53,894 bases of DNA from NCBI GenBank assembly GCA_026394075.1, contig JAPKYX010000141.1, positions 1 through 53,894 of the forward strand, written 5' to 3'. Shown one piece after another: positions 43,549 to 52,550 of the stretch. Source of the stretch: Acidobacteriota bacterium (GTDB taxonomy: Bacteria; Acidobacteriota; Terriglobia; Bryobacterales; Bryobacteraceae). The translations under genes and the position numbers were made by a program. A model generated the notes under the pieces. The model made no database searches. It had not been told where the DNA came from and was given only the letters and a program-made list of their open reading frames with translations. The stretch's first letter is position 1. Each line of letters opens with the position of its first letter.

Positions 43549-44581
43549 TGCCACTTACGCCTTAGACCGCGAACCGACGGGCGTAGCGGTCTATTCCCGG
43601 GAGATCTTGGACGGCGTGGCCGCGCTCTGTGCCGGCGGCCAGCTTTCGCCTGCGGAGCGTCAGGTGAACGCTTATGTGCGGCCCCACCGCTTGCGTGCCG
43701 CCTTCCGGGCGTCTCTGCCGCAGAACGTGTCGCGGCGCCTCCTGCTGGACGCGCTGGCCCCCGGTGCAGCGGTGTTCCACGGCCTGAACCAACGCCTGCC
43801 GCCACACAAGAAGAAGCGCTCCACCGTCACTTTCCATGATCTGTTCGTGATGACGGGCGAGTACTCCACGCCGGAGTTCCGCCAGCGCTTCTCGACGCTG
43901 GCCCGGCAGGCAGCGGAGCGGGCGGACCTGATCATCGCCGTCTCTCACTTCACCGCCGCGCAGGTGCGGGATTTGCTGGGCGTGGAGCCGGGCCGCATCC
44001 GGGTGATCTACCACGGCGTGCACGCGCCACCGCCGCCGGCCCCGATCGCCCAGCGCCAACCCTGGTTGCTGCATGTGGGTGCTCTGCAATCGCGCAAGAA
44101 CATCCTGAGCTTGGTGGAAGCCTTCGAGCAGACCACACCAGGCTGGCGGCTTAGGCTGGCGGGAGGCCTGGGCTATGGCTCCGCCGCCATCCTGGACCGC
44201 ATCGCGCGCAGCCCGCGGCAGGGCGACATCGACATCATGGGCTATGTCAGCCGGGCTGAACTGGAAAGCCTCTACGCCAATTGCTCGGCGCTGGCGTTTC
44301 CGTCTCTTGATGAGGGCTTTGGCATCCCTGTGCTGGAGGCGATGGCGTACGGTCTGCCCGTGGTCACTTCGCTGCGCTCCGCCACCACCGAAGTGGCCGG
44401 GGAGGCGGCGGTGATGACCGACCCGACATCGGTGGATTCCATCGCGGCGGGCCTGAAGCGAGTGATGGCCGAACCGGAGTTGCGGCATAGGCTGGCACAA
44501 GCGGGGCTGGAGCGGGCGGCAGCCTTCCCCTGGACTCGCGCCGTTGCGGAAACCGCCGCCGTCTACCGGGAACTGCTCTAG
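43514..44581 (+). CDS. GT4-family glycosyltransferase
   Basis: A 355-aa GT4 enzyme. It opens with LRIGLDATYALDREPTGVAVYSRE and contains HGLNQRLP, VTFHDLF, IIAVSHFTAAQV, LLHVGALQSRKNI and the donor motif FPSLDEGFGIPVLEAMAYGLP. It closely parallels the enzyme at 68-1249 in plan. The ATG at 43514 is inside the previous gene in another frame; the earlier open frame is shadow. Its TAG stop shares the palindrome CTAG with the probable original stop of the opposing gene. Acceptor unknown. Confidence 0.9.
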   Translation: MKAQAPLRIGLDATYALDREPTGVAVYSREILDGVAALCAGGQLSPAERQVNAYVRPHRLRAAFRASLPQNVSRRLLLDALAPGAAVFHGLNQRLPPHKKKRSTVTFHDLFVMTGEYSTPEFRQRFSTLARQAAERADLIIAVSHFTAAQVRDLLGVEPGRIRVIYHGVHAPPPPAPIAQRQPWLLHVGALQSRKNILSLVEAFEQTTPGWRLRLAGGLGYGSAAILDRIARSPRQGDIDIMGYVSRAELESLYANCSALAFPSLDEGFGIPVLEAMAYGLPVVTSLRSATTEVAGEAAVMTDPTSVDSIAAGLKRVMAEPELRHRLAQAGLERAAAFPWTRAVAETAAVYRELL

Positions 44582-45608
44582 CTGGTGACGGCACCCGCCC
44601 AGCGCTGCATGATCGGCAGAGGTTGACGGTAGGGTCACAATGCGGCGGGATGAACTCGATCCGGTCACCCAGGCGCGGAGCCGCGGCATCGGCCGGGCGG
44701 TCCAGATAGCCAAATTCATCGCCGCCCCAGCGATAGCCGGAGCCCGGCCGGGCCACCGGCTCCGGCCCATAGCCGCGATCGGTCGAGAAGGCCTTAAAGC
44801 CCGCGTCAAGAGTCACAAAGGCATCATGGTTGGCGCTGATCACCGTCGCCAGCACCGTGAGCGCGTGTGCAAAGTCGAGCCCCTCCCGCCGGTACGCCAG
44901 GTCCATCAACACAAATGAGCCGGCCTGGATCTCGGTCACCTGCGGCAACTCAAGGTCAATCTCCCAGCTGCCCGTGCTGCCGCCCGTGATGATCCCGGTC
45001 CGGAACCCCGCTTCAGCCAGCGCCGCCTGGGTTTCCGCTACCCCCGCAAACGCTGCCTGGGACACCCGCTGCCGTTCCGCAAACCCTCCCGCATGGGAGC
45101 CCAGCACGGAGTACCCCTGCAAGCCCCGCAGCTCCAGACCCGGCGTCTGCGCGATCGCGCGGGCAATCTCCAGCGCTTGCCCCGTCGAGCGGGCACCGGT
45201 GCGGTGATCGCCAACATCCAGGTCAATCAGCACGTCAACGGTGCGGCCCAGCGCGGCGGCCGCTGCGCCGTACCAATGCACTTGCTCCGGGTGGTCCACC
45301 ACCACCATCGCCCCGGTGGCGGCAGCCCGGGCCATCTTGCGGGGGTCGGCCAGCGGCGAGGTAAGCAGTAGACCACCAATGCCCGCCTGGGCCATCAGCT
45401 CGGCTTCCGGCACCGTGGCCACCGAGATGCCGCAAGCACCCGCGGCCATCTGACGGCGGGCGATCTCCACACACTTGTGAGCCTTCAGGTGGGGGCGCAG
45501 TTGCTTGCCGCTGGCGTGGACCCGGGCCATCATCCGGGCCAGGTTCGCCTCAAACAGGTCGAGATCCAGCAGCAGGGCGGGGGTAGGCAGATCGCTCTTT
45601 CGTAGCAC
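44364..45608 (-). CDS. D-threonine aldolase/alanine racemase-fold PLP enzyme with altered C-terminus
   Basis: A fold-type III PLP enzyme related to D-threonine aldolase and D-serine dehydratase (DSD1). The N-terminus has TPALLLDLDLFEANL and the PLP lysine in RPHLKAHKC. Later motifs are DLDVGDHRTG, GGSTGSWEIDLEL, and the metal site IPPHCDPTVNL, where His and Asp bind the divalent cation. After VNL the frame runs into Arg/Pro-rich sequence inside the opposing glycosyltransferase. Another frame gives LPIMQRWAGAVTS and stops at 44578. I infer a frame change with loss of perhaps 15-20 codons near 44620; catalytic residues are intact. Substrate could be D-threonine, D-serine or 3-hydroxy-D-aspartate. 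Confidence 0.8.
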   Translation of the reverse strand: MLRKSDLPTPALLLDLDLFEANLARMMARVHASGKQLRPHLKAHKCVEIARRQMAAGACGISVATVPEAELMAQAGIGGLLLTSPLADPRKMARAAATGAMVVVDHPEQVHWYGAAAAALGRTVDVLIDLDVGDHRTGARSTGQALEIARAIAQTPGLELRGLQGYSVLGSHAGGFAERQRVSQAAFAGVAETQAALAEAGFRTGIITGGSTGSWEIDLELPQVTEIQAGSFVLMDLAYRREGLDFAHALTVLATVISANHDAFVTLDAGFKAFSTDRGYGPEPVARPGSGYRWGGDEFGYLDRPADAAAPRLGDRIEFIPPHCDPTVNLCRSCSAGRVPSPARAVPGRRRRFPQRRESRGRLPPAPAPLVPAYAATPVRPSLASGPPRWNPPMSGRSSPPPPRPLRWWRSAAK

Positions 45609-45702
45609 CGCCTCATTATGGCAATCAGGAAACGGCCATGGCGTTTCAGCAGGATCGGCCGGATGATTGCGTGGCGCGGGAAGCGGCTGTTATTCTCCAC
45701 TC

Positions 45703-46908
45703 GTGCCTGCACTTTCCGATCCTCTTGCGCACCGGGTCAGCTCGTTGAGGCCGACCGCGGTCAACGCGATTCTGGGCGAGGTGCGGCGCTTGCAGACAGC
45801 GGGAGTGTCGCTGGCCTCCCTGATGCGCGGCGAGCCCGACTTCCCCACCCCGGCGCATATCGTTGAGGCTTCCGTGAAGGCGCTACAGGCCGGGCGCACC
45901 GGCTACCCGGACAATCGTGGTGAAGCCGGCCTGCGCGAGGCGATCGCGCTGAAGCTCCGGCGCGACAACGGGCTCCACTATGATCCGGCCACCGAGATTC
46001 TGGTCACCACCGGAGCCACGTTCGGCATCTACGCCGCGCTGATGGCACTGATCGAAGAAGGTGACCAGGTACTGCTGCCGGACCCGGTCTATGATGCCTA
46101 TCAATCGCCCGTCCGTCTGGCCGGTGGCGAATGCCGCGCGGTGACTTCAAAAATCCACGACGGCCGGTTCATGCTGACCGAAGAGGCCTTAGAGGCGACC
46201 TGGACGCCGGCGGCAAAGCTGTTGGTATTGAACACGCCCTGGAACCCCGTGGGCACGGTACCCACGCGTGCGGAGCTGGAAGCCGTTGCCCGCTTCTGTG
46301 AACGGCGGAACATCTATTTGATCAGCGACGAGATCTATGAGGCCATCACCTACGACGACCACACGCACCTGTCGCCCGCAGCCGTGGCCCCGCAACTCCG
46401 GGAGCGGACCATCCTGGTGAACAGCCTCTCCAAGACCTACTCCATGACCGGTTGGCGCGTCGGCTATTGCGCCGGCCCGGCGCACTTGATCCAGGCCATG
46501 TATCTGGTGCTGGCCCAGTCCAGCCGCGGACCCGCTACGTTCGTGCAGGACGCCGCCGCCGTCGCCCTCAGCGCACCGCAGGATTGCGTCACGGCGATGG
46601 TGCGCGAATATGCCCGCCGCCGCGCTCAGGTGCAGACCGCCCTGGCCGGTATCCCGGGGGCGGCCGTGTTGCCTCCCGAGGGCGGCTTCTTTGCCATGGC
46701 TGATTTGCGTGCCTGGGGCCTTCCGTCAAATGAAGTCCGCCAGCGGCTCTTGCAAGATTTTGGTGTCGTCGTCGTCCACGGAGCCGCCTACGGGCCCGCC
46801 GGTGAAGGCACGTTGCGGGTCTCGTTTGCCAGTGGCGGCGAAGCCTTGACGAAGGGGCTGGAGAAGCTGGCTCAAGGCCTGCGCGAAATTGGAGCAGCGC
46901 GCGGATGA
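45703..46908 (+). CDS. class I/II pyridoxal-phosphate aminotransferase
   Basis: A 401-aa aspartate-aminotransferase-fold protein. It has SLMRGEPDFPTP near the start, GYPDNRGEAGLREAIA, ITTGAT-like VTTGATFGIYAAL, LNTPWNPVGTV, ISDEIYEAITY, the PLP lysine in NSLSKTYSMTGWRVGY, and LRVSFASGGEALTKGLEKL. The GTG at 45703 is preferred because the family begins just ahead of HRVSSLRPTAVN; a TTG at 45667 would add 12 residues. Substrate class cannot be fixed. The stop overlaps the following dehydrogenase start (ATGA), suggesting that a 2-oxo or 2-hydroxy acid passes between them. Confidence 0.9.
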   Translation: MPALSDPLAHRVSSLRPTAVNAILGEVRRLQTAGVSLASLMRGEPDFPTPAHIVEASVKALQAGRTGYPDNRGEAGLREAIALKLRRDNGLHYDPATEILVTTGATFGIYAALMALIEEGDQVLLPDPVYDAYQSPVRLAGGECRAVTSKIHDGRFMLTEEALEATWTPAAKLLVLNTPWNPVGTVPTRAELEAVARFCERRNIYLISDEIYEAITYDDHTHLSPAAVAPQLRERTILVNSLSKTYSMTGWRVGYCAGPAHLIQAMYLVLAQSSRGPATFVQDAAAVALSAPQDCVTAMVREYARRRAQVQTALAGIPGAAVLPPEGGFFAMADLRAWGLPSNEVRQRLLQDFGVVVVHGAAYGPAGEGTLRVSFASGGEALTKGLEKLAQGLREIGAARG

Positions 46909-49796
46909 GCCTGGTGCAATTGACAGCCGGCGCCGCAGCCGGGCAACCAGATACATCATCCCTGCGCCGGGCACTGGAAAAGGTGATCGAAGGCGAGATC
47001 CGCTTTGACCGTGTCTCACGCGCACTGTACTCCACCGACGCCAGCGTCTACCAGATCCAACCGCTGGGCGTCGTCATCCCGAAGCATCGCGAAGACCTGC
47101 TGAACGTGGTCCGGATCTGCCACCAGAAAGGTTGCCCCTACACGCTCCGGGGCGGCGGCACTTCTCAAGCCGGACAGGCCATTGGGGAAGGCCTGCAGGT
47201 GGACCTGTCGAAGTACTACAACCGGGTGCTGGAAGTGAATGCGGTGGAGCGCTGGGTGCGTGTCGAGCCCGGCATCGTGCTGGATGAGCTGAACGCCCAA
47301 CTGGCTCCGATGGGTCTGCGCTTTGCGCCTGATATCTCCACCGCCAGCCGCGCCACCATCGGCGGCATGATGGCGAACAATTCGTCCGGTGCCCGCAGTG
47401 TACTGTATGGCAAGACGATTGACCATGTGATCGAAATGGAAGTGGCGCTGTCAGACGGCAGCATCGCCTTTTTCCGCGAGATCGACCGCAACGACGTCCC
47501 CCAGGGCGAGACGCTGGAAGCCCGCTGCTATCAGGCCGTGATCGACATGGCCGAAAAGCATGCCGGAGAGATCCGGAAAAGGTTTCCGAAGATCTTGCGC
47601 CGCGTCGGCGGCTACAACCTGGACGACTTTACGCACCTGACGCGCCCGGTGAACATGGCGCGGATGATGGTCGGCTCAGAGGGCACCCTGGGGGTGATCC
47701 TGGAAGCAAAGCTGAAGCTGGTGCCGCTGCCCAAGGCCAAGGCCGTGATGGTGATCGAGTTTGAGACGCTACTGGAAGCGCTCACCGCCGCGCCCGCCAT
47801 TCTGACGCACAAACCGTCGGCCATCGAGGTGATGGACAAGTCCATCCTCGACAACACGCGGCAGAACGCGGCGCTGAACCAGATCCGCCATTCGATCATC
47901 GAAGGGGACCCCGGGGCCACGCTGTGTGTCGAGTTCTACGGCGAAGCGCCCGAAGATCTGCCGCCGCGTCTCGAAGCGCTCGAAAAGGATCTACAGGACC
48001 GGAAGCTGGGCTATCGCTACCACCACGCCACCGACCTGCAGCACCAGGCGCGCATTTGGAGCCTCCGCGAAGCCGCGCTGGGCTTGTCGATGGCCGTCAA
48101 GGAAGACGCCAAGTCGATCTCAGACACCGCCGTGGCTCCTGAGAAGCTGGCTGAGTTCATCGACCGCTTCCTGCAACTGTTGGCCAAGCACGGCACCACG
48201 GCCGGCATCTATGCCCATGCCTCCGTGGGCTGCCTGCATGTGCGCCCCGTGGTGAACATGAAGACCGAAGCGGGCGTGGCCATGTTTGAGGCGATCGCCA
48301 ACGACGTTGCCGCGCTGGTGCTGGAGTTCGGTGGTGCGCTATCCGGCGAACACGGTGATGGTCTGGTGCGCAGCCCCTTCATGGAGCAGATGTTCGGACC
48401 GGAGATCTACAAAGCGTTCCGAACCATCAAGAAGGCCTTCGACCCGAAGGGCCTCCTGAACCCCGGCAAGATTGTCGACGCGCCGCCGTTGACTTCGAAT
48501 CTGCGCTTCGGCCCGCAGTATCGCGCCGCCAACCCGGAAACATTTTTCGACTTTTCTGACTACGGCGGCTTTGCCGGAGCCGTGGAGATGTGTAGCGGCG
48601 TGGGTGCCTGCCGCAAAAAGCTGTCCGGCACCATGTGTCCCAGCTACATGGCGACACACGAAGAAGCGGATTCGACGCGCGGCCGCGCGAATGTCCTGCG
48701 CCAGGCGATGGCGGGCGAACTGGGCCAAGCCGGCTTGACCGATCAGGGTGTGTTCGAAACCCTGGACCTATGTCTGGAATGCCGCGCCTGCAAGAGCGAA
48801 TGCCCGGTGGGCGTCGACATGGCCAAGTACAAGAGCGAGTTCCTGGCCGGCTACTGGGCCAAGCACGGCACGCCGCTAAAGGTGAAACTGCTGGGCCAGG
48901 CGAACGAGCTGGCCGAGTTCGGCAGCCGTCATCCGAAGCTGACCAATGCCTTCTCGGGGATCGCCGCACGGTTGATGGGGATCGATCCGCGCCGCGCCTT
49001 GCCGGCGCTGGCAGCAAGCACGCTGGCGTCCTGGTTCGCACAACGTCCGCTGCCCACCAAGCCTTCCGTGCTGCTGTTTGCCGACACCTGGACCAACTAC
49101 TACCAGCCGGAGATCGGCCAGGCCGCCGCCACTGTCTTTGAAGCAGCCGGGCAGAGCGTGGCGCTGGCGACTAACGTCTGCTGCGGGCGGCCCATGATCT
49201 CGCAAGGCCTACTGTCAGACGCCCGGGCCCAGGCCAGCGAGAATACCCGGCGCTTACTCCCCGGAGTGCGCGCGGGAGCCAAGCTGGTCTTCTGCGAGCC
49301 GAGTTGCCTGTCGGCCATGCGCGAGGATGCCCCGGCGTTACTCCGCGGCGCGGAACGCAATGACGCCGAAGAAGTGGCCGCCGCCAGCTGGTTGTTTGAA
49401 GACTACCTGGAGGCGGAAATGAGTGCCGGACGCGCCCGATTGGCCTTCAATGCCGGCCCGGCGGAGATCCTGGTGCATGGACACTGCCACCAGAAGGCCA
49501 TGGGTCTGTTGCCCAGTGCCAAGAAGCTGCTGTCCCGCATTCCCGGAGCCAAACTGATCGACCCCGAGGCCGGTTGCTGCGGCATGGCGGGCTCCTTCGG
49601 CTATGCCACCAGCAAGTATGCGTTGTCCAAAAAGATCGCCGAAGCGAAGCTGGTGCCCGCCATCCGCCAGTTGCCGGACAATTCCGCCGTGGTCGCCTCC
49701 GGCTTCTCCTGCCGCCATCAGGTGAAAGATTTCGCCTCCGCCCGCGCGGTACACCCAGCTATCTTGCTTTCTGTCCTGCTGCAGAGACCGCGATGA
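46905..49796 (+). CDS. GlcD-GlcF fusion: FAD-linked 2-hydroxyacid dehydrogenase with Fe-S/CCG domains
   Basis: A 963-aa membrane-associated flavoprotein. FAD_binding_4 spans about 50-230 (YTLRGGGTSQAGQAIGEGLQVDL, GGMMANNSSGARSVLYGKT). FAD-oxidase_C follows (AHASVGCLHVRPVVNM, GEHGDGLVR). Next are two Cys clusters for 4Fe-4S centres (CSGVGACRKK...MCPSY, CLECRACKSECPVG) and CCG-type domains ending in VHGHCHQKA and GCCGMAGSFGY. Such fusions oxidise D-lactate, glycolate or D-2-hydroxyglutarate and pass electrons to quinone. Coupled to the aminotransferase upstream and the dicarboxylate carrier downstream, both by ATGA overlaps. Confidence 0.93.
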   Translation: MSLVQLTAGAAAGQPDTSSLRRALEKVIEGEIRFDRVSRALYSTDASVYQIQPLGVVIPKHREDLLNVVRICHQKGCPYTLRGGGTSQAGQAIGEGLQVDLSKYYNRVLEVNAVERWVRVEPGIVLDELNAQLAPMGLRFAPDISTASRATIGGMMANNSSGARSVLYGKTIDHVIEMEVALSDGSIAFFREIDRNDVPQGETLEARCYQAVIDMAEKHAGEIRKRFPKILRRVGGYNLDDFTHLTRPVNMARMMVGSEGTLGVILEAKLKLVPLPKAKAVMVIEFETLLEALTAAPAILTHKPSAIEVMDKSILDNTRQNAALNQIRHSIIEGDPGATLCVEFYGEAPEDLPPRLEALEKDLQDRKLGYRYHHATDLQHQARIWSLREAALGLSMAVKEDAKSISDTAVAPEKLAEFIDRFLQLLAKHGTTAGIYAHASVGCLHVRPVVNMKTEAGVAMFEAIANDVAALVLEFGGALSGEHGDGLVRSPFMEQMFGPEIYKAFRTIKKAFDPKGLLNPGKIVDAPPLTSNLRFGPQYRAANPETFFDFSDYGGFAGAVEMCSGVGACRKKLSGTMCPSYMATHEEADSTRGRANVLRQAMAGELGQAGLTDQGVFETLDLCLECRACKSECPVGVDMAKYKSEFLAGYWAKHGTPLKVKLLGQANELAEFGSRHPKLTNAFSGIAARLMGIDPRRALPALAASTLASWFAQRPLPTKPSVLLFADTWTNYYQPEIGQAAATVFEAAGQSVALATNVCCGRPMISQGLLSDARAQASENTRRLLPGVRAGAKLVFCEPSCLSAMREDAPALLRGAERNDAEEVAAASWLFEDYLEAEMSAGRARLAFNAGPAEILVHGHCHQKAMGLLPSAKKLLSRIPGAKLIDPEAGCCGMAGSFGYATSKYALSKKIAEAKLVPAIRQLPDNSAVVASGFSCRHQVKDFASARAVHPAILLSVLLQRPR

Positions 49797-51025
49797 ACCT
49801 GGCCGTCATCTCGCTGGCCGCCCTGCTGCTGGTGATCATCGTCAGCTGCTTTTCGAAGCTCAACGTCGGCATCCTGTCGCTGGTGGCCGCCTGGGTGATC
49901 GGCGTCTATCTGGGTGGCCTGAAGTTGGACACCGTGCTCGGGGGCTTCCCGGTGCCACTGTTCCTGATCCTCACCGGGACCACGCTGCTGTTTACGCAGG
50001 CCCAGAACAACCACACGCTCGATAAACTGGCCCACCAGGCCGTGCGTATCTGCCAAGGCAATGCCGGGCTGATCCCGGTGATGTTCTTCATCGTGGCCGC
50101 GGCGCTGGCTTCCATCGGCCCGGGCAACATCGCCACCGCCGCACTGCTGGCCCCCATCGCCATGAACGTCGCGGAGCGCGCCGGCATCTCGCCCTTCCTG
50201 ATGGCCATCATGCTGGGCAACGGAGCCAACGCCGGGTCACTGTCGCCGTTCGCCCCCACCGGCATCATCGTCACCGGCTTGATGAACAAGGCCAACCTGG
50301 GCGGGCATGAGTGGGAGACCTACCTCTACAACCTGCTGGCACATGCGGCGGTCGCTTTTGGCGGCTATCTCCTGTTCGGCGGCTGGGCGCTGTTCAAGCG
50401 AACCTACCATGAGCCCGAAAGCCAGCAGGCTCCGCTAGACCGCGCGCACTGGATCACCGTCGGCGTCATCGCCACCTTAGTCTTCGGCGTCACTGTGTTT
50501 AAGATCAACGTCGGCATGGGCGCGTTCGCCGCCGCCATTGTGCTGGCCTTAACCAATGCCGCAGACCCCAACGCCGCCATCCGCAAGATGCCCTGGAACG
50601 TGATGCTGATGGTCTCGGGCGTCACGGTGCTGACGGCGCTGCTGGAACGCACGCAAGGCATGGAACTGTTCACTGATCTGCTGGCGCGCATCTCGACACC
50701 CGGCACCGTCACGGGCTTGATCGCCTTTCTGACGGGCTTGACGTCGGTCTACAGCAGCACCTCCGGCGTCGTGCTCCCGGCCTTCCTCCCCACAGTCCCC
50801 GGCCTGGTGACCCGCCTGGGCGGAGCCGACGCCATGGCCATCGCCTCATCCATGAACATCGGCTCCCATCTGGTGGACGTCAGCCCGCTGTCCACCATCG
50901 GAGCACTCTGCATCGCCGGAGCTCAACCGGGCGAACCCGCGCGGCGGCTGTTCAATCAACTGATGGCCTGGGGGCTCTCCATGACTCTCGTGGGCGCGGC
51001 GGGCTGCTGGCTGATGTTCCGGTAA
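49793..51025 (+). CDS. SLC13/MatC-type dicarboxylate carrier
   Basis: A 410-aa polytopic membrane protein with about 11-12 predicted segments. The N-terminal third (SKLNVGILSLVAAWVIGVYLGG, FPVPLFLILTGTTLLFTQAQNN) is the MatC/dicarboxylate-carrier domain. IGPGNIATAALLAP and GNGANAGSLSPFAPTGII are hallmark ion-transporter loops, repeated as TSVYSSTSGVVLPAFLPTVPG. It probably imports a C3-C4 dicarboxylate or hydroxyacid used by the enzymes upstream. The ATG at 49793 overlaps the dehydrogenase stop; the longer open frame is shadow. Confidence 0.87.
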   Translation: MNLAVISLAALLLVIIVSCFSKLNVGILSLVAAWVIGVYLGGLKLDTVLGGFPVPLFLILTGTTLLFTQAQNNHTLDKLAHQAVRICQGNAGLIPVMFFIVAAALASIGPGNIATAALLAPIAMNVAERAGISPFLMAIMLGNGANAGSLSPFAPTGIIVTGLMNKANLGGHEWETYLYNLLAHAAVAFGGYLLFGGWALFKRTYHEPESQQAPLDRAHWITVGVIATLVFGVTVFKINVGMGAFAAAIVLALTNAADPNAAIRKMPWNVMLMVSGVTVLTALLERTQGMELFTDLLARISTPGTVTGLIAFLTGLTSVYSSTSGVVLPAFLPTVPGLVTRLGGADAMAIASSMNIGSHLVDVSPLSTIGALCIAGAQPGEPARRLFNQLMAWGLSMTLVGAAGCWLMFR

Positions 51026-51068
51026 ACGGCCTCACCCGGCTTGGTTTAGTACACTGAGGGTTCCCCCG

Positions 51069-52538
51069 ATGGCAAACAGTATGAAGCTCTTCTTGATCGC
51101 CCTATGGGCCGGCATGTTGTCTGGCCAGACCTACGATCTGGTGATCTCCGGCGGCCGCGTCATGGACCCGGAGAGCGGTCTTGATGCCGTTCGACACATC
51201 GGCATACGCGCCGGTAAGGTCGCCGCCATCTCGGCCACACCGCTCAAGGGCAACGCTGAGTTGAAAGCAGCCGGCCGCGTCGTCGCGCCAGGCTTCATCG
51301 ACCTGCACTCCCACGGGCAGACCAATCAATCAAACGAATATCAGGCGCACGATGGCGTCACGACGGCACTGGAGTTGGAGGCTGGTGTGGTCACTCCGGC
51401 CGGGTTCCTCAAGCAACGCGAGGGCCGCGCCCGGATCAACTACGGTGCCACCGTCTCGCACGCCACCAGCCGCACCATCTCAATGGACAAGTTTGCGACC
51501 GAGGCCCCGCGCTGGCGGCTGCTGGCCAGCCCGGAGCCGACCAAGGATTGGAATCAGATCAACAACCAGGGCCGCAATTTCCCGCTGGCCCGGCCCGAGG
51601 AGCTCAGCCTGCTGGCGGCGACGCTGGAACGCGGGCTGAAGGAAGGCGCGCTCGGGATCGGCCTCACCTATCAATACGTCCCCGGCGCCTCCCGCGACGA
51701 GATCTTCCGGGTCTTTGAGATGGCGGCCCGCTGGAAGATGCCCATCTTCGTCCACGTCCGCACGCGCGGCCTGGAACCGATGCAGGAGATGGTGGCCAAC
51801 GCTGCCGCCACCGGAGCTTCAGTCCACATCGTCCACGTCAATAGTTCGAGCTTAGGCGCCCTGCCGCTGGTGCTGGACCTGATCGACGGCGCCCGCAAGC
51901 GCGGCGTCGACGTGACGACAGAGGCCTACCCCTACACCGCGTCGTCGACCTTTCTCGAATCCGCCATCTTCGACGAAGGCTGGCAGCAATCTACTGGCAT
52001 CTCCTACGGCGATCTCCAGTGGGTGGCGACGGGCGAACGGCTGACTAAGGAGACGTTTGAGAAGTACCGCGCCCAGGGCGGCATCGTGATCGCGCATTCG
52101 ATGAAGCCCGAATGGATCGCCCGGGCCATGGCCTCACCGGCAGTAATGATCGGCTCCGACGGCATGCCGTATGCTCCTGGCGCGCACCCCCGCAGCGCCG
52201 GCACCTTCTCTCGCGTGCTGGGCCGCTATGTCCGGGAACAAAAAGTCATGAGCCTAATGGACGGCCTGGCCAAGATGACCATCATGCCCGCCCGGCGTCT
52301 GGAGCCCGTCGCCCCCGCCATGAAGAACAAAGGCCGCATTCGTGTCGGTGCCGACGCCGACATCACCGTCTTCGACCCGGAACGCATCCTCGACACAGCA
52401 ACATTTGAAAAAGGCCTCAGCTTCTCCACCGGCATTGATCATGTGCTGGTGAACGGTGTCGCCGTCGTGCAGGATGGCCAGACGGTGAAAGATGCCCTCC
52501 CGGGCAAGGCCGTGACGGGTAACTACGGCCAGCGGTAG
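51069..52538 (+). CDS. secreted D-aminoacylase-like amidohydrolase
   Basis: A 489-aa metal-dependent hydrolase of the N-acyl-D-amino-acid deacylase type. It has a signal peptide (1-20, AGMLSGQ), then YDLVISGGRVMDPESGLDAVR, AISATPLKG, and the metal site VAPGFIDLHSHGQ. Later motifs include GALGIGLTYQYVPGAS, FVHVRTRG, IVHVNSSSLGAL, TEAYPYTA and the final IRVGADADITVFDPERI. The catalytic Asp is in MIGSDGMPYAPGAHPRSAGTF. It would release D-amino acids from N-acyl forms in the periplasm. It follows the carrier by 43 bp and fits a D-amino-acid or hydroxyacid use cluster. Confidence 0.9.
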   Translation: MANSMKLFLIALWAGMLSGQTYDLVISGGRVMDPESGLDAVRHIGIRAGKVAAISATPLKGNAELKAAGRVVAPGFIDLHSHGQTNQSNEYQAHDGVTTALELEAGVVTPAGFLKQREGRARINYGATVSHATSRTISMDKFATEAPRWRLLASPEPTKDWNQINNQGRNFPLARPEELSLLAATLERGLKEGALGIGLTYQYVPGASRDEIFRVFEMAARWKMPIFVHVRTRGLEPMQEMVANAAATGASVHIVHVNSSSLGALPLVLDLIDGARKRGVDVTTEAYPYTASSTFLESAIFDEGWQQSTGISYGDLQWVATGERLTKETFEKYRAQGGIVIAHSMKPEWIARAMASPAVMIGSDGMPYAPGAHPRSAGTFSRVLGRYVREQKVMSLMDGLAKMTIMPARRLEPVAPAMKNKGRIRVGADADITVFDPERILDTATFEKGLSFSTGIDHVLVNGVAVVQDGQTVKDALPGKAVTGNYGQR

Positions 52539-52550
52539 ACGACGGACGAC

